Below are positions 56,134-64,000 of a stretch of DNA of 64,000 bases, piece by piece (position 1 is the first letter of the stretch; each line of letters begins with the position of its first letter). Source of the stretch: Microbacterium sp. XT11 (GTDB taxonomy: Bacteria > Actinomycetota > Actinomycetes > Actinomycetales > Microbacteriaceae); the NCBI RefSeq assembly GCF_001513675.1, contig NZ_CP013859.1, forward strand, positions 2,233,081-2,297,080, read 5' to 3'. A model generated the notes under the pieces. It was not told the origin of the DNA and ran no database searches. It worked only from the letters and a program-made list of their open reading frames with translations. Both the position numbers and the translations under genes were made by a program.

Positions 56134-57594
56134 ATGGCTTCTGCCGCGCCTTCCCATACCCGTACAGAGACCGATTCGCTCGGGAGCATGGAGATCCCCG
56201 CAGACGCGTATTGGGGGATCCACACCGCTCGTGCCGATGCGAACTTCCCCATCACGAAGCGTCCGATCTCGGTGTACCCCGATCTGGTCATCGCCCTCGC
56301 GATGGTCAAGCAGGCCAGCGCCAGGGCGAACAAGGAGATCGGGGTCCTCGACGGCGAACGCGCCGACCTCATCGACCGCGCCGCACAGCGTGTCATCGAC
56401 GGCGAGTTCCACGACCAGTTCACCGTCGGGGTCATCCAGGGCGGTGCGGGCACGTCGACCAACATGAACGCGAACGAGGTCATCACCAACATCGCGCTCG
56501 AGATGGCGGGACGAGAGAAGGGGGACTACGCGTTCCTGTCCCCGATCGACCACACCAACCGCAGCCAGTCCACGAACGACGTGTATCCGACCGCGGTGAA
56601 GATCGGACTGTCGCTCACGCTCCGCTCGATGCTCGACGAACTCGACCTCCTGCGCCAGTCCTTCCTCACCAAGGCCAAGGAGTTCCACGACGTCCTCAAG
56701 GTCGGCAGAACGCAGTTGCAGGACGCGGTTCCGATGACGCTGGGCCAGGAGTTCCACGGCTTCGCGACGACGCTGGGCTACGACCACCAGCGGCTGAGCG
56801 AGAACGCCGCGCTCATGTTCGAGGTGAACATGGGCGCGACGGCGATCGGCACCGGCATCACGACCCACCCGGACTACGCGCCTGCGGTGCTGAAGCACCT
56901 GCGTGAGATCACGGGCCTGGATCTCGTCACCGCGAGCGACCTCGTCGAGGCCACCAGCGACACCGGCTCGTTCATGTCGTTCTCCTCGTCGCTGAAGCGC
57001 AACGCGATCAAGCTGTCGAAGATCTGCAACGACCTGCGGCTGCTGTCGTCCGGACCGCAGGCCGGGCTCGGCGAGATCAACCTCCCCGCCATGCAGGCCG
57101 GCTCGAGCATCATGCCTGGCAAGGTCAACCCGGTGATCCCCGAGGTGGTCAACCAGGTGGCGTTCTCGGTCGTCGGGGCAGACGCCACTGTGACGATGGC
57201 CGTCGAAGCGGGGCAGCTCCAGCTCAATGCCTTCGAACCGGTGATCGCCCACTCCATCTTCCAGTCGATCACGTGGATGCGTCAGGCGATGTGGACGCTC
57301 CGGGTGAACTGCATCGACGGGATCACGGCGAACCGCGACCGGCTGGGTGCGATGGTCGGCGCCTCGGTCGGCGTCATCACGGCACTCACGCCGTTCATCG
57401 GCTATGCGGCGGCCGCGGCGCTCGCGAAGACCGCCCTGCTCACGAACCGCAACGTGGCCGACCTGGTCGTGGAGGCGGGGCTGATGTCGCGCGAAGAGGT
57501 GACCAAGCAGCTCTCGCCGGCGCGGCTGTCGGGCCTGGAGGCCGTCACGGCCGCCATCCCGGTCGTCTCTCCCGAGGATCTCGTGGAGATCTGA
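56134..57594 (+). CDS. aspA: Aspartate ammonia-lyase
   Basis: Aspartase interconverts aspartate with fumarate and ammonia. The 486-aa protein has the aspartase/fumarase signature SSIMPGKVNPVIPEVVNQ (GSSxMPxKxNP) and VIQGGAGTSTNMNANEV, HTNRSQSTNDVYPTAV and VGRTQLQDAVPMTLGQEF. The segment EAGQLQLNAFEPVIAHSIFQS and the absence of class II fumarase features favour aspartase over fumarase. AAGGATGTGAC precedes ATG 56134. A hairpin follows the gene. Confidence 0.9.
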   Translation: MASAAPSHTRTETDSLGSMEIPADAYWGIHTARADANFPITKRPISVYPDLVIALAMVKQASARANKEIGVLDGERADLIDRAAQRVIDGEFHDQFTVGVIQGGAGTSTNMNANEVITNIALEMAGREKGDYAFLSPIDHTNRSQSTNDVYPTAVKIGLSLTLRSMLDELDLLRQSFLTKAKEFHDVLKVGRTQLQDAVPMTLGQEFHGFATTLGYDHQRLSENAALMFEVNMGATAIGTGITTHPDYAPAVLKHLREITGLDLVTASDLVEATSDTGSFMSFSSSLKRNAIKLSKICNDLRLLSSGPQAGLGEINLPAMQAGSSIMPGKVNPVIPEVVNQVAFSVVGADATVTMAVEAGQLQLNAFEPVIAHSIFQSITWMRQAMWTLRVNCIDGITANRDRLGAMVGASVGVITALTPFIGYAAAAALAKTALLTNRNVADLVVEAGLMSREEVTKQLSPARLSGLEAVTAAIPVVSPEDLVEI

Positions 57595-57615
57595 ACCGAC
57601 GCCACTGCACAGACG

Positions 57616-57644
57616 CGGCCCCGACGAGTCTCTCGCCGGGGCCG
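57616..57644 (+). terminator. Hairpin terminator after aspA
   Basis: CGGCCCCG (57616-57623) pairs with CGGGGCCG (57637-57644), 8 bp with a 13-nt loop, followed by TCGTCGTTC. Confidence 0.6.
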
Positions 57645-57659
57645 TCGTCGTTCAAGGGC

Positions 57660-57715
57660 TTGCCACACCTCCATTTATGCGCTTAAACTAGACCGCGATG
57701 CGGTTTAAGCGCATA
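57660..57715 (+). promoter_or_regulatory. Promoter with paired LacI-type operators for the glucoside operon
   Basis: TTGCCA (57660-57665), an 18-nt spacer and TAAACT (57684-57689) make a good -35/-10 pair. TATGCGCTTAAAC (57676-57688) and GTTTAAGCGCATA (57703-57715) are a perfect 13-bp inverted repeat. Each arm contains GCGC flanked like a LacI half-palindrome (TAAGCGCxTA), and the centres are 30 bp apart. The left arm covers the -10 and the right arm lies just after the start point. The likely regulator is the LacI protein at 62788. Confidence 0.75.
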
Positions 57716-57746
57716 GATTTCGTGGATGCGATTCAAGGAGGAAGAC

Positions 57747-59012
57747 GTGAAAGGCACGAGGATCCTGGGCGGCATCGCCGCCGTCGCGGCGGCATCGCTG
57801 CTGCTGAGCGGATGCGGACGCACAGAAGACACGGCGGGCGGGACAGACGAGGTCACGACGCTCGATGACGGACCGGCGACCGGCACCATCTCGATCTGGG
57901 CGATGGGCGCCGAGGGCGAAGCCCTGCCGGACTTCGTGAAGGAGTTCGAGAAGGCGAACCCCGACGTGAAGGTCGAGGTGACGCCGATCCCGTGGGACGC
58001 CGCTCACAACAAGATCCAGACAGCCATCGCCGGAGGCAACACGCCCGACGTGGCGATGATGGGCTCCACCTGGATGGCCGATTTCGCCGACGCGTTCGCG
58101 ACGGTGCCGGAGGAGATCTCCACCGAGGGCTTCTTCGACGGCGCGCTGAGCACCAACCAGGTCGGAGACCGCATCGCAGGCGTCCCCTGGTACGTCGACA
58201 CGCGTGTGCTGTACTACCGCACGGACATCGCGGAGAAGGCCGGCTGGACGACGGCGCCGACCACGTGGGACGAGCTCACGCAGATGGCGGCCGACATGCA
58301 GAGCAAGGGCGGCTCGACCTGGGGCATGCGTCTGCCCGCCGGTAACGACTCGTTCCAGGGCGCCATGTGGATGCCGTGGTCGGCAGGCGCTGAGCTCACC
58401 GACGGCGATTCCTGGACGCTCGACACCCCGGAGATGAAGAAGGGGCTGGAGTACTACCAGAGCTTCTTCACGAAGGGCATCGCGAACCCCGACGTCGACA
58501 CCTCGCCCGGAGCGACCGAGGCGGAGTTCGTCGACGGTACGGCGCCCATGGTCGTGGAGGGTCCGTTCCTCCGCGGTCAGCTCGAAGAGGTCGGCGGTGA
58601 CGGTTTCACCGACAAGTTCACCACCGCCGTGCTGCCCGCGCTCGACGAGTCGGTGTCGTTCAGCGGCGGAGCGAACCTCGTGGTCTTCCAGGACAGTGAC
58701 AACGCGGCGTCGGCCTGGAAGCTGGTCGACTGGCTCACGCAGCCGGAGACGCAGGCGGCGTTCTTCGAGGCGACGGGTGACCTTCCCGCCTCCAAGGCCG
58801 CGTGGGAGGAGCCGGCTGTCGCCGGTGACGAGAGCATCGCGACGTTCGGGACGCAGCTGGAGACAGCGAAGGCTCCGCCGGTGACCACGAGCTGGGTGCA
58901 GGTGGCGGCCAAGGGCGACCAGGCGCTCGAGTCCATCCGGCGGGGCACGGCTGACGTCGACGAGGCTCTGAAGACGCTGCAGTCCGAAGCGGACTCCATC
59001 GGGCTCGACTGA
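57747..59012 (+). CDS. Sugar ABC transporter substrate-binding lipoprotein
   Basis: The 421-aa protein catches sugar outside the cell for the two permeases that follow. It has a lipobox LLLSGC (Cys about 25), then a family 1 binding-protein pattern: ISIWAMGAEGEALPDFVKEF, KVEVTPIPWDAAHNKIQTAI, DVAMMGSTWMADF and GVPWYVDTRVLYYRTD. GTG 57747 is chosen because AAGGAGG (57735-57741) lies 5 nt upstream; ATG 57726 would place the SD inside the coding region. The stop overlaps the first permease start (TGATG). Confidence 0.9.
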   Translation: MKGTRILGGIAAVAAASLLLSGCGRTEDTAGGTDEVTTLDDGPATGTISIWAMGAEGEALPDFVKEFEKANPDVKVEVTPIPWDAAHNKIQTAIAGGNTPDVAMMGSTWMADFADAFATVPEEISTEGFFDGALSTNQVGDRIAGVPWYVDTRVLYYRTDIAEKAGWTTAPTTWDELTQMAADMQSKGGSTWGMRLPAGNDSFQGAMWMPWSAGAELTDGDSWTLDTPEMKKGLEYYQSFFTKGIANPDVDTSPGATEAEFVDGTAPMVVEGPFLRGQLEEVGGDGFTDKFTTAVLPALDESVSFSGGANLVVFQDSDNAASAWKLVDWLTQPETQAAFFEATGDLPASKAAWEEPAVAGDESIATFGTQLETAKAPPVTTSWVQVAAKGDQALESIRRGTADVDEALKTLQSEADSIGLD

Positions 59013-59965
59013 TGTCGTCGCCCACAGCCATCGCCGCTGCGGGGACCGCCCGAGGTCCTCGCAGCGGCCGGGACACCGGACTCGGTGCAGTACGACGGCG
59101 CAGGCAGGCTCTGATCGCATGGGGTTTCGCCCTGCCGTTCGTCGTCATCTTCGCGATCTTCATGCTGGTGCCGATCATCGGCTCGTTCGCGATGTCGTTC
59201 ACGGACTTCACCGCTCGCGACATCCGTTCGCCGTTCGCCGTGAACTTCGTCGGCATCCAGCAGTTCGTCGCGCTCTTCTCCGACTCCCGCTTCCTCACAT
59301 CCCTGGGAGTCACGGGACTCTTCGTGCTCGTCGGCATCCCGGTGACGATGGTCGTGGCCCTCGCTCTGGCGCTCGCGCTGAACAGCGGCCGCGGCAGGCT
59401 CGTCGCCTTCTTCCGTGTCGGGTTCTATGCACCCGTCGTCACGAGCATCGTCGCGATCTCCGTCGTGTGGCGATACATCCTGCAGCCCGACGGCCTGGTG
59501 AACTCGGCGCTGGCCACCATCGGCATCGAGGGCCCGAACTGGCTGAACGACCCGCGCTTCGCGCTTCCGTCGCTGATCATGATGGCCGTGTGGCGCAACG
59601 TCGGCACGTTGATGGTGATCTTCCTCGCCGGGCTCCAAGCGGTGCCGGAGGACGTCAACGAGGCGGCGACCATGGACGGAGCATCGGCGTGGCGTCGCCT
59701 GGTGTCCGTGACCCTGCCGCTGCTGCGGCCGACGCTCCTGCTGGGTGCCGTGCTGATCTCCGTCGGCTACCTCCAGTTCTTCGAGGAGGCCTTCGTCATG
59801 ACGAAGGGCGGTCCGCTGGACTCGACACTGTCGGTCGCGTTCTACACGTATCAGCAGTTCGGATTCGGCGAGTACGGCCTGGCGTCGGCCGCGAGCTACG
59901 TGCTGTTCCTCGCGATCGCGCTGCTGAGCCTGCTCCAGTTCCGACTGCTCCGTTCGAAGGACTGA
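59012..59965 (+). CDS. Sugar ABC transporter permease (MalF-type)
   Basis: The 317-aa membrane protein has six hydrophobic helices and the EAA loop EDVNEAATMDGASAWRRLVSVTLP that contacts the ATPase. The region around FAIFMLVPIIGSFAMSFTDF is the usual first helix of MalF-like partners. A charged N-terminus precedes it. It is coupled to the binding protein by a one-base overlap and lies 4 nt before the second permease. No ATP-binding gene is present in the operon. Confidence 0.92.
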   Translation: MSSPTAIAAAGTARGPRSGRDTGLGAVRRRRQALIAWGFALPFVVIFAIFMLVPIIGSFAMSFTDFTARDIRSPFAVNFVGIQQFVALFSDSRFLTSLGVTGLFVLVGIPVTMVVALALALALNSGRGRLVAFFRVGFYAPVVTSIVAISVVWRYILQPDGLVNSALATIGIEGPNWLNDPRFALPSLIMMAVWRNVGTLMVIFLAGLQAVPEDVNEAATMDGASAWRRLVSVTLPLLRPTLLLGAVLISVGYLQFFEEAFVMTKGGPLDSTLSVAFYTYQQFGFGEYGLASAASYVLFLAIALLSLLQFRLLRSKD

Positions 59966-59969
59966 CCCG

Positions 59970-60851
59970 ATGGCGACCACTCTCCTCCCGCAGCCGGATG
60001 CCGCCGCCGCCGCGCCGCGGCGCCGCAGGCGTCTGCACGGCCGTGGCCGTGTGCTCACCTACACGGTCCTCGCGATCGGCCTCGCACTGTGGCTCATCCC
60101 GTTCGTCTGGATGGTGCTCGGCTCGGTCAAGACGCAGAGCGAGATCCTCCGTCGTCCGCCCACGTGGTGGCCGGAGAACCCGACCGGCGAGAACTTCGCG
60201 GCCTGGTTCGGTCCGCTCGACTTCGGCCACTTCTTCGTCAACAGCCTCGTCGTCGCCCTCGTGACCGTACTCGGCAACATGGTGTTCTGCTCGATGGTCG
60301 GGTATGCGCTCGCGAAGATGGAGTTCCCTGGCAAGAAGGCCCTGTTCGTCCTCGTGATGGTCACCCTCATGGTTCCGGGGGTCGTGACCTTCGTGCCGCT
60401 GTTCGTCATGGTGTCCAAGCTCGGGCTCGTGAACACGTTCCCTGGCCTGATCCTGCCCTTCCTCACCGCGCCGATCGGCGTGTTCCTGATGCGGCAGTTC
60501 ATGCTCGGCATCCCCGACGCGCTCCTCGAAGCCGCGCGCCTCGACGGGGCAGGGGAGTGGCGGATCTTCGCCCGCATCGTGATGCCCCTGTGCGGTCCGC
60601 CTCTGGCGACACTCGGGATCCTCACCTTCCTGTCGTCCTGGAACAACTTCCTCTGGCCCCTCGTCGCCGCGCAGACGCAGGAGATGTACACGCTCCCGGT
60701 GGCCCTGTCGCTGTACTCGACCGGACAGAACGCGACCGACTACGGGTTGCTGCTCGCGGGTTCTGTGCTCGTCATCACACCGATCCTGCTCCTGTTCGTC
60801 TTCTTCCAGCGCTGGTTCATCCGCGGCGTCGCCACGACCGGCCTGAAGTGA
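59970..60851 (+). CDS. Sugar ABC transporter permease (MalG-type)
   Basis: The 293-aa membrane protein has six helices and the EAA loop PDALLEAARLDGAGEWRIFARIVMP. Its N-terminus VLTYTVLAIGLALWLIPFVWMVLGS is typical of MalG/LacG-type partners. It pairs with the upstream permease to form the pore. ATG 59970 follows the previous stop by 4 nt. The GH3 glycosidase gene begins 44 nt further on. Confidence 0.92.
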   Translation: MATTLLPQPDAAAAAPRRRRRLHGRGRVLTYTVLAIGLALWLIPFVWMVLGSVKTQSEILRRPPTWWPENPTGENFAAWFGPLDFGHFFVNSLVVALVTVLGNMVFCSMVGYALAKMEFPGKKALFVLVMVTLMVPGVVTFVPLFVMVSKLGLVNTFPGLILPFLTAPIGVFLMRQFMLGIPDALLEAARLDGAGEWRIFARIVMPLCGPPLATLGILTFLSSWNNFLWPLVAAQTQEMYTLPVALSLYSTGQNATDYGLLLAGSVLVITPILLLFVFFQRWFIRGVATTGLK

Positions 60852-60895
60852 CGCCGCCCCCGCCCGGCTCGTCCGACCCATCCGAAAGAGAGCAC

Positions 60896-62734
60896 ATGAC
60901 ACTCCATCTCCGCACCTCGAGCGACGGCACGCGCTATCGCGACCTCAACGGCAACGGGGTCATGGACCCCTACGAGGACCCGCGCCTCAGCCCGGAGGAA
61001 CGCACGGAGGATCTCCTCTCCCGACTCTCCCTCGAGGAGAAGGCCGGGCTGATGTTCCAGACGGTGATCGAGATCGGTCCCGACGGCGAGCTGCTCGAGA
61101 CGCCGGGGGCGATCTCGAAGTCGCCCACATCCGACGTCGTCCTCGGCAAGCACCTCAGCCATTTCAACGTCCACGCCATGCGCACGGCGAGGGACGGGGC
61201 TCGCTGGAACAACAACCTCCAAAGGCTCGCCGAGCAGACGCCGCACGGCATCCCCGTGACCATCAGCACCGACCCGCGGCACGCGTTCGTCGAGAACACG
61301 GGCGTCGCCTTCTCGGCCGGGCCGTTCTCGCAGTGGCCCGAGGCCATGGGGCTCGCCGCGATCGACGACCTCGACGTCATCCGCCGCTTCGCCGACACCG
61401 CTCGTCGCGAGTATGTCGCCGTCGGCATCCGTGCTGCGCTGCACCCGCAGGTCGATCTGCCCACCGAGGCGCGGTGGGGACGCCAGGCGCAGACGTTCGG
61501 GTACGACGCGCAGCGCGTCGCGGAGATCACCGCGGCGTACCTCGAGGGGTTCCAGGGCGAGCAGCTCGGACCGGGGAGCGTGGCGTGCACGACGAAGCAC
61601 TTCCCCGGCGGGGGGCCGCAGCTCGACGGCGAGGACGCGCACTTCCCGTACGGGAGGGAACAGGTGTACCCCGGCGGCCGGTTCGAGGAGCACCTCGCCC
61701 CGTTCGTCGAGGCCATCCGCCGAGGCACCGCGGGGATGATGCCCTACTACGGCATGCCCGTCGGGCTCGTGCGCAACGGCGCGCCGGTCGACGCCGTGGG
61801 CTTCGGCTACAACCGGCAGATCGTCACGGAGCTCCTGCGTGAAGAGCTCGGCTACGACGGCGTCGTCGTCACCGACTGGGAGCTCGTCAACGACAACCAC
61901 GTCGGCGACCAGGTGCTTCCTGCCCGAGCATGGGGTGTGGAGGAGCTGACGCCGATCCAGCGCATGCGGATGCTGCTCGACGCGGGGGTCGACCAGTTCG
62001 GAGGAGAGGAGTGCGTCGAGCTGCTGCTGGAGCTCGTCGCGTCCGGTGACGTGCCGGAGTCCCGGCTCGACGCCTCGGCGCGGCGGATCCTGCTGGTGAA
62101 GTTCCGCCTCGGACTGTTCGACGACCCGTACGTCGACGAGGACGAGGCCGAGCGCATCGTCGGCTCCGCCGAGTTCCGCGAGCAGGGGTTCCGCGCGCAG
62201 GCCGAGTCGCTCACCGTGCTGGAGAACAGAGACGCCACACTGCCCCTGTTCGCGGGGCGGCGCCAGCGCGTCTACGTCGAGGACATTCGAGCCGATGCCC
62301 TGCGCGAGTACGCCGATCCGGTCGCCCGTCCCGAGGACGCCGATCTCGCGATCGTCCGCATCGGGGCCCCGTTCGAGGCGCGCGACGACCTGTTCCTCGA
62401 GAAGTGGTTCCACCAGGGATCGCTGGAGTTCCCGCCAGGGCTCCCCGTGCGGCTCCGCCGCATCGCGGAGCACTGTCCTCTCGTCCTCGTCGTCAACCTG
62501 GACCGGCCCGGCATTCTCACGCCTTTCGTGCCATTCGTGTCTGCGCTCGCCGCGGACTTCGGGAGTTCCGACGAGGCGGTCCTGGCCGCTCTGTCCGGGC
62601 GGATCCGTCCGCGCGGGACGCTGCCGGTCGAGATTCCGCGGTCCATGGAAGCCGTACGCCGATCCCGGACGGACGTACCGGGCGATACCGTCGATCCGGT
62701 GTACCCGGTGCGTCACGGACTCACCCTGCCGTGA
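60896..62734 (+). CDS. GH3 family beta-glucosidase, intracellular
   Basis: The 612-aa enzyme hydrolyses beta-glucosides. It has the GH3 N-terminal barrel with KHFPGGGPQLDGED, PYYGMP and the nucleophile Asp in DGVVVTDWELVNDNHV, then the alpha/beta sandwich domain ending around LPVEIPRSMEAV. It lacks a signal peptide and the FnIII domain of larger GH3 enzymes, so it acts on sugars after import. GAAAGAGAG precedes ATG 60896. It lies in the same operon as the transporter and before the LacI gene. Confidence 0.9.
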   Translation: MTLHLRTSSDGTRYRDLNGNGVMDPYEDPRLSPEERTEDLLSRLSLEEKAGLMFQTVIEIGPDGELLETPGAISKSPTSDVVLGKHLSHFNVHAMRTARDGARWNNNLQRLAEQTPHGIPVTISTDPRHAFVENTGVAFSAGPFSQWPEAMGLAAIDDLDVIRRFADTARREYVAVGIRAALHPQVDLPTEARWGRQAQTFGYDAQRVAEITAAYLEGFQGEQLGPGSVACTTKHFPGGGPQLDGEDAHFPYGREQVYPGGRFEEHLAPFVEAIRRGTAGMMPYYGMPVGLVRNGAPVDAVGFGYNRQIVTELLREELGYDGVVVTDWELVNDNHVGDQVLPARAWGVEELTPIQRMRMLLDAGVDQFGGEECVELLLELVASGDVPESRLDASARRILLVKFRLGLFDDPYVDEDEAERIVGSAEFREQGFRAQAESLTVLENRDATLPLFAGRRQRVYVEDIRADALREYADPVARPEDADLAIVRIGAPFEARDDLFLEKWFHQGSLEFPPGLPVRLRRIAEHCPLVLVVNLDRPGILTPFVPFVSALAADFGSSDEAVLAALSGRIRPRGTLPVEIPRSMEAVRRSRTDVPGDTVDPVYPVRHGLTLP

Positions 62735-62747
62735 CGCGGCAGGGTGA
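62720..62747 (+). terminator. Hairpin over the end of the beta-glucosidase gene
   Basis: CTCACCCTGCCG (62720-62731) and CGGCAGGGTGAG (62736/62737-62747) form a 12-bp perfect stem whose loop holds the stop codon TGA. It separates the operon from lacI. Confidence 0.65.
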
Positions 62748-62760
62748 GGTTCGCCCTCAG

Positions 62761-62766
62761 TAGAAT
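62761..62766 (+). promoter_or_regulatory. -10 box of the LacI-family regulator gene
   Basis: TAGAAT, 21 nt before the ATG, giving a leader of about 15 nt that contains the SD GCGAGG. Confidence 0.5.
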
Positions 62767-62787
62767 CGCCCAGAAAGCGAGGTACCC

Positions 62788-63918
62788 ATGGCGTCCAGCC
62801 GCCCCACTGTGTACGACGTCGCGGAGCGAGCCGGAGTGTCGATCGCCACCGTGTCCTTCGCCTTCCGCCGACCGGAGAAGGTGCGACCGGAGACGAGGGA
62901 CGCCGTGCTCCGGGCAGCGCGCGAGATCGGGTATGTGCCAAGCGGATCGGCGAGGAACCTCGCCAGGGGACGCACCGGAGTGCTCGGCCTGCATCTCTTC
63001 GACCTTCTGCTCGATCGGCCGCAGGACGGGGCTATGCCCCGGGACCCCGCAGCGCACGACGAGGGGGTCGAACTCGCCGGTCTCGATCTCGATGCCGACC
63101 TGGTGCCGTGGGACGCCGTCGAGGACGCGCGCCTGAGCCAGCCGCAGACGTTCCCGCTCTACGTCGACGAGGTGCAGCGGGGCTTCGTGCTGGAGTGCAA
63201 GCGCAACGGTCGAGCGGTGCTGCTGAGCACCGGAGGCACCGATCTCTCCGACGTCGCCGACACGGCGGGGCGGGTCGACGGACTCGCGGTGCTGCCGGGC
63301 AAGTCGGCGATGGCCTCGCTCGCCTCGGTCGCGGCCAACCTCCCCGTCGTGGTGCTCAGCAGCGTCGACGGAGACGGGCATCGCGTGCTCGTCGACAACG
63401 AGGGCGGAGAGCGGATGCTCATCGACCACCTCGTCGGGGAGCACGCCGTGCGGTCGCTCGGCTGGGTGGGCGCGCATGTGTCGCACGACTACGCCGAGCG
63501 CATGGACGCCTTCTTCCGCATCGTCGGCGAGCGATCGGACGGGGTGACGGCCGAGAAGCTCGACGAGGTCGATCTCGACACCGCTCCGGACTTCCACAAC
63601 GTCATCCGGCGTGCCAGGGCGGGGACGCTGCCTGACGCTCTCGTCTGCGCGAGCGACCAGGTCGCGATCGCCATGCTCGACGTCCTCCGCGCCGAGGGTG
63701 TGGAGGCGCCACGTGACGTGCGCGTCGTGGGTTTCGACGGCATCCTGGCGTCCCGCATGTCGTCGCCGACGCTCACGACGATCCGTCAGCCCATGGAGCT
63801 GATGGGCCGGATCGCCGCGCATCTGCTGCTGAGCGATCCCGGTGACGGGTCGGTCCGGCCGAGGACGGTCCGCCTCGGCGTCGGCTTTCAGCGCGGCGAG
63901 AGCTGTGGCTGCGGCTGA
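62788..63918 (+). CDS. LacI-family transcriptional regulator of the glucoside operon
   Basis: The 376-aa protein has the N-terminal LacI helix-turn-helix (TVYDVAERAGVSIATVSFAF, then RNLARGRTGVLGL hinge) and a periplasmic-binding-protein-like effector domain. The recognition helix reads IATVSFAFRRPEKV instead of the usual VSRVLNG-type end. In the effector domain ALVCASDQVAIAMLDVLRAEGVEAPRDVRVVGFDG and SPTLTTIRQPMELMG are typical. It should repress the operon at 57660-57715 and be released by a sugar. SD GCGAGG lies 5 nt before the ATG. Confidence 0.92.
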   Translation: MASSRPTVYDVAERAGVSIATVSFAFRRPEKVRPETRDAVLRAAREIGYVPSGSARNLARGRTGVLGLHLFDLLLDRPQDGAMPRDPAAHDEGVELAGLDLDADLVPWDAVEDARLSQPQTFPLYVDEVQRGFVLECKRNGRAVLLSTGGTDLSDVADTAGRVDGLAVLPGKSAMASLASVAANLPVVVLSSVDGDGHRVLVDNEGGERMLIDHLVGEHAVRSLGWVGAHVSHDYAERMDAFFRIVGERSDGVTAEKLDEVDLDTAPDFHNVIRRARAGTLPDALVCASDQVAIAMLDVLRAEGVEAPRDVRVVGFDGILASRMSSPTLTTIRQPMELMGRIAAHLLLSDPGDGSVRPRTVRLGVGFQRGESCGCG

Positions 63919-63922
63919 GACG

Positions 63923-63952
63923 CCCGATCCTCGGGGGAGAGGAGCGATCGGG
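63923..63952. terminator. Imperfect hairpin between convergent genes at the window end
   Basis: CCCGATC (63923-63929) pairs with GATCGGG (63946-63952), with a further TC/GA step after one mismatch. It lies between lacI and the minus-strand partial gene. Confidence 0.45.
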
Positions 63953-63953
63953 G

Positions 63954-64000
63954 TCAGTCGAGCACGCGGCAGTGCGTTGTCAGCTCGCCGATGCCGTCGA
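63954..64000 (-). CDS. C-terminal end of an unidentified minus-strand gene (cut by window edge)
   Basis: A minus-strand frame ends in TGA at plus 63954-63956. The last residues read DGIGELTTHCRVLD. The GIGxLxxxCxV pattern is reminiscent of the C-terminus of fumarylacetoacetate-hydrolase-family proteins, but 15 residues are too few for an identification. It is convergent with lacI. Confidence 0.4.
   Translation of the reverse strand, partial: DGIGELTTHCRVLD

Noticed and set aside
57726..57746. ATG 57726 as start of the sugar-binding lipoprotein
   Set aside because: The SD AAGGAGG lies downstream of it, and GTG 57747 gives a normal lipoprotein signal peptide.

Overview
The window is a contiguous piece of a high-GC actinobacterial chromosome, most likely Microbacteriaceae and probably Microbacterium. 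This rests on the strong G/C third-position bias, the gene content, an ATP synthase epsilon subunit without its C-terminal domain, a solitary non-DAP-like MurE, and many TANNNT boxes placed exactly 6 nt before start codons. I see no insertion sequences, prophage, CRISPR array, tRNA or rRNA. No stretch longer than about 300 bases lacks a gene.

Layout. 1-7106: the end of an unidentified gene, then the complete F1Fo ATP synthase operon atpB-E-F-H-A-G-D-C and a large hairpin. 7126-12438: YaaA, a Pro/Gly/Tyr-rich DUF4870 membrane protein, a PP2C phosphatase and an EccC/FtsK-like membrane ATPase. 12445-15919: asparaginase, OsmC, an acyltransferase and an FKBP lipoprotein, alternating in strand. 15956-24826: the isoprenoid/site-2-protease set dxr, rip and ispG, split by minus-strand murE, ycnI, a His-rich membrane gene and a fused anthranilate synthase. 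The synthase has a textbook trp attenuator with an 11-residue Trp-Trp leader peptide. 24823-33066: SIMPL, NTF2-like and AlaX-like proteins, a lipoprotein, an RNB nuclease, an isocitrate-lyase-family protein, proS and a LOG protein. 33094-36596: a PhoX-type phosphatase behind a PHO-box-like triple repeat, and an amine oxidase. 36721-41375: nusA-ylxR-infB-rbfA. 41501-49667: a LuxR-type regulator, mutY, the truB-(two membrane proteins)-ribF operon and a SNF2 helicase. 49836-57594: 6-phosphofructokinase, oligopeptidase, Pit phosphate transporter, CpdA-like phosphodiesterase and aspartase. 57660-63918: a LacI-controlled glucoside module of operator, binding lipoprotein, two permeases, GH3 beta-glucosidase and the LacI regulator. 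The window ends inside a minus-strand gene.

How it works together. Most of the window is core metabolism and information processing: ATP synthesis, the MEP pathway, peptidoglycan, translation initiation, ribosome maturation and flavin cofactor synthesis. The accessory part is mainly the glucoside module and the EccC-like ATPase. The most interesting signals are regulatory: two mutually exclusive perfect hairpins over the infB ribosome-binding site, the trp attenuator, a perfect 13-bp inverted operator pair at the glucoside promoter, PHO-like repeats at two phosphate genes, and a recurrent leaderless-promoter signature. I found no convincing previously undescribed multi-gene system. The closest candidate is the PP2C/EccC-like pair with a degenerate second ATPase.
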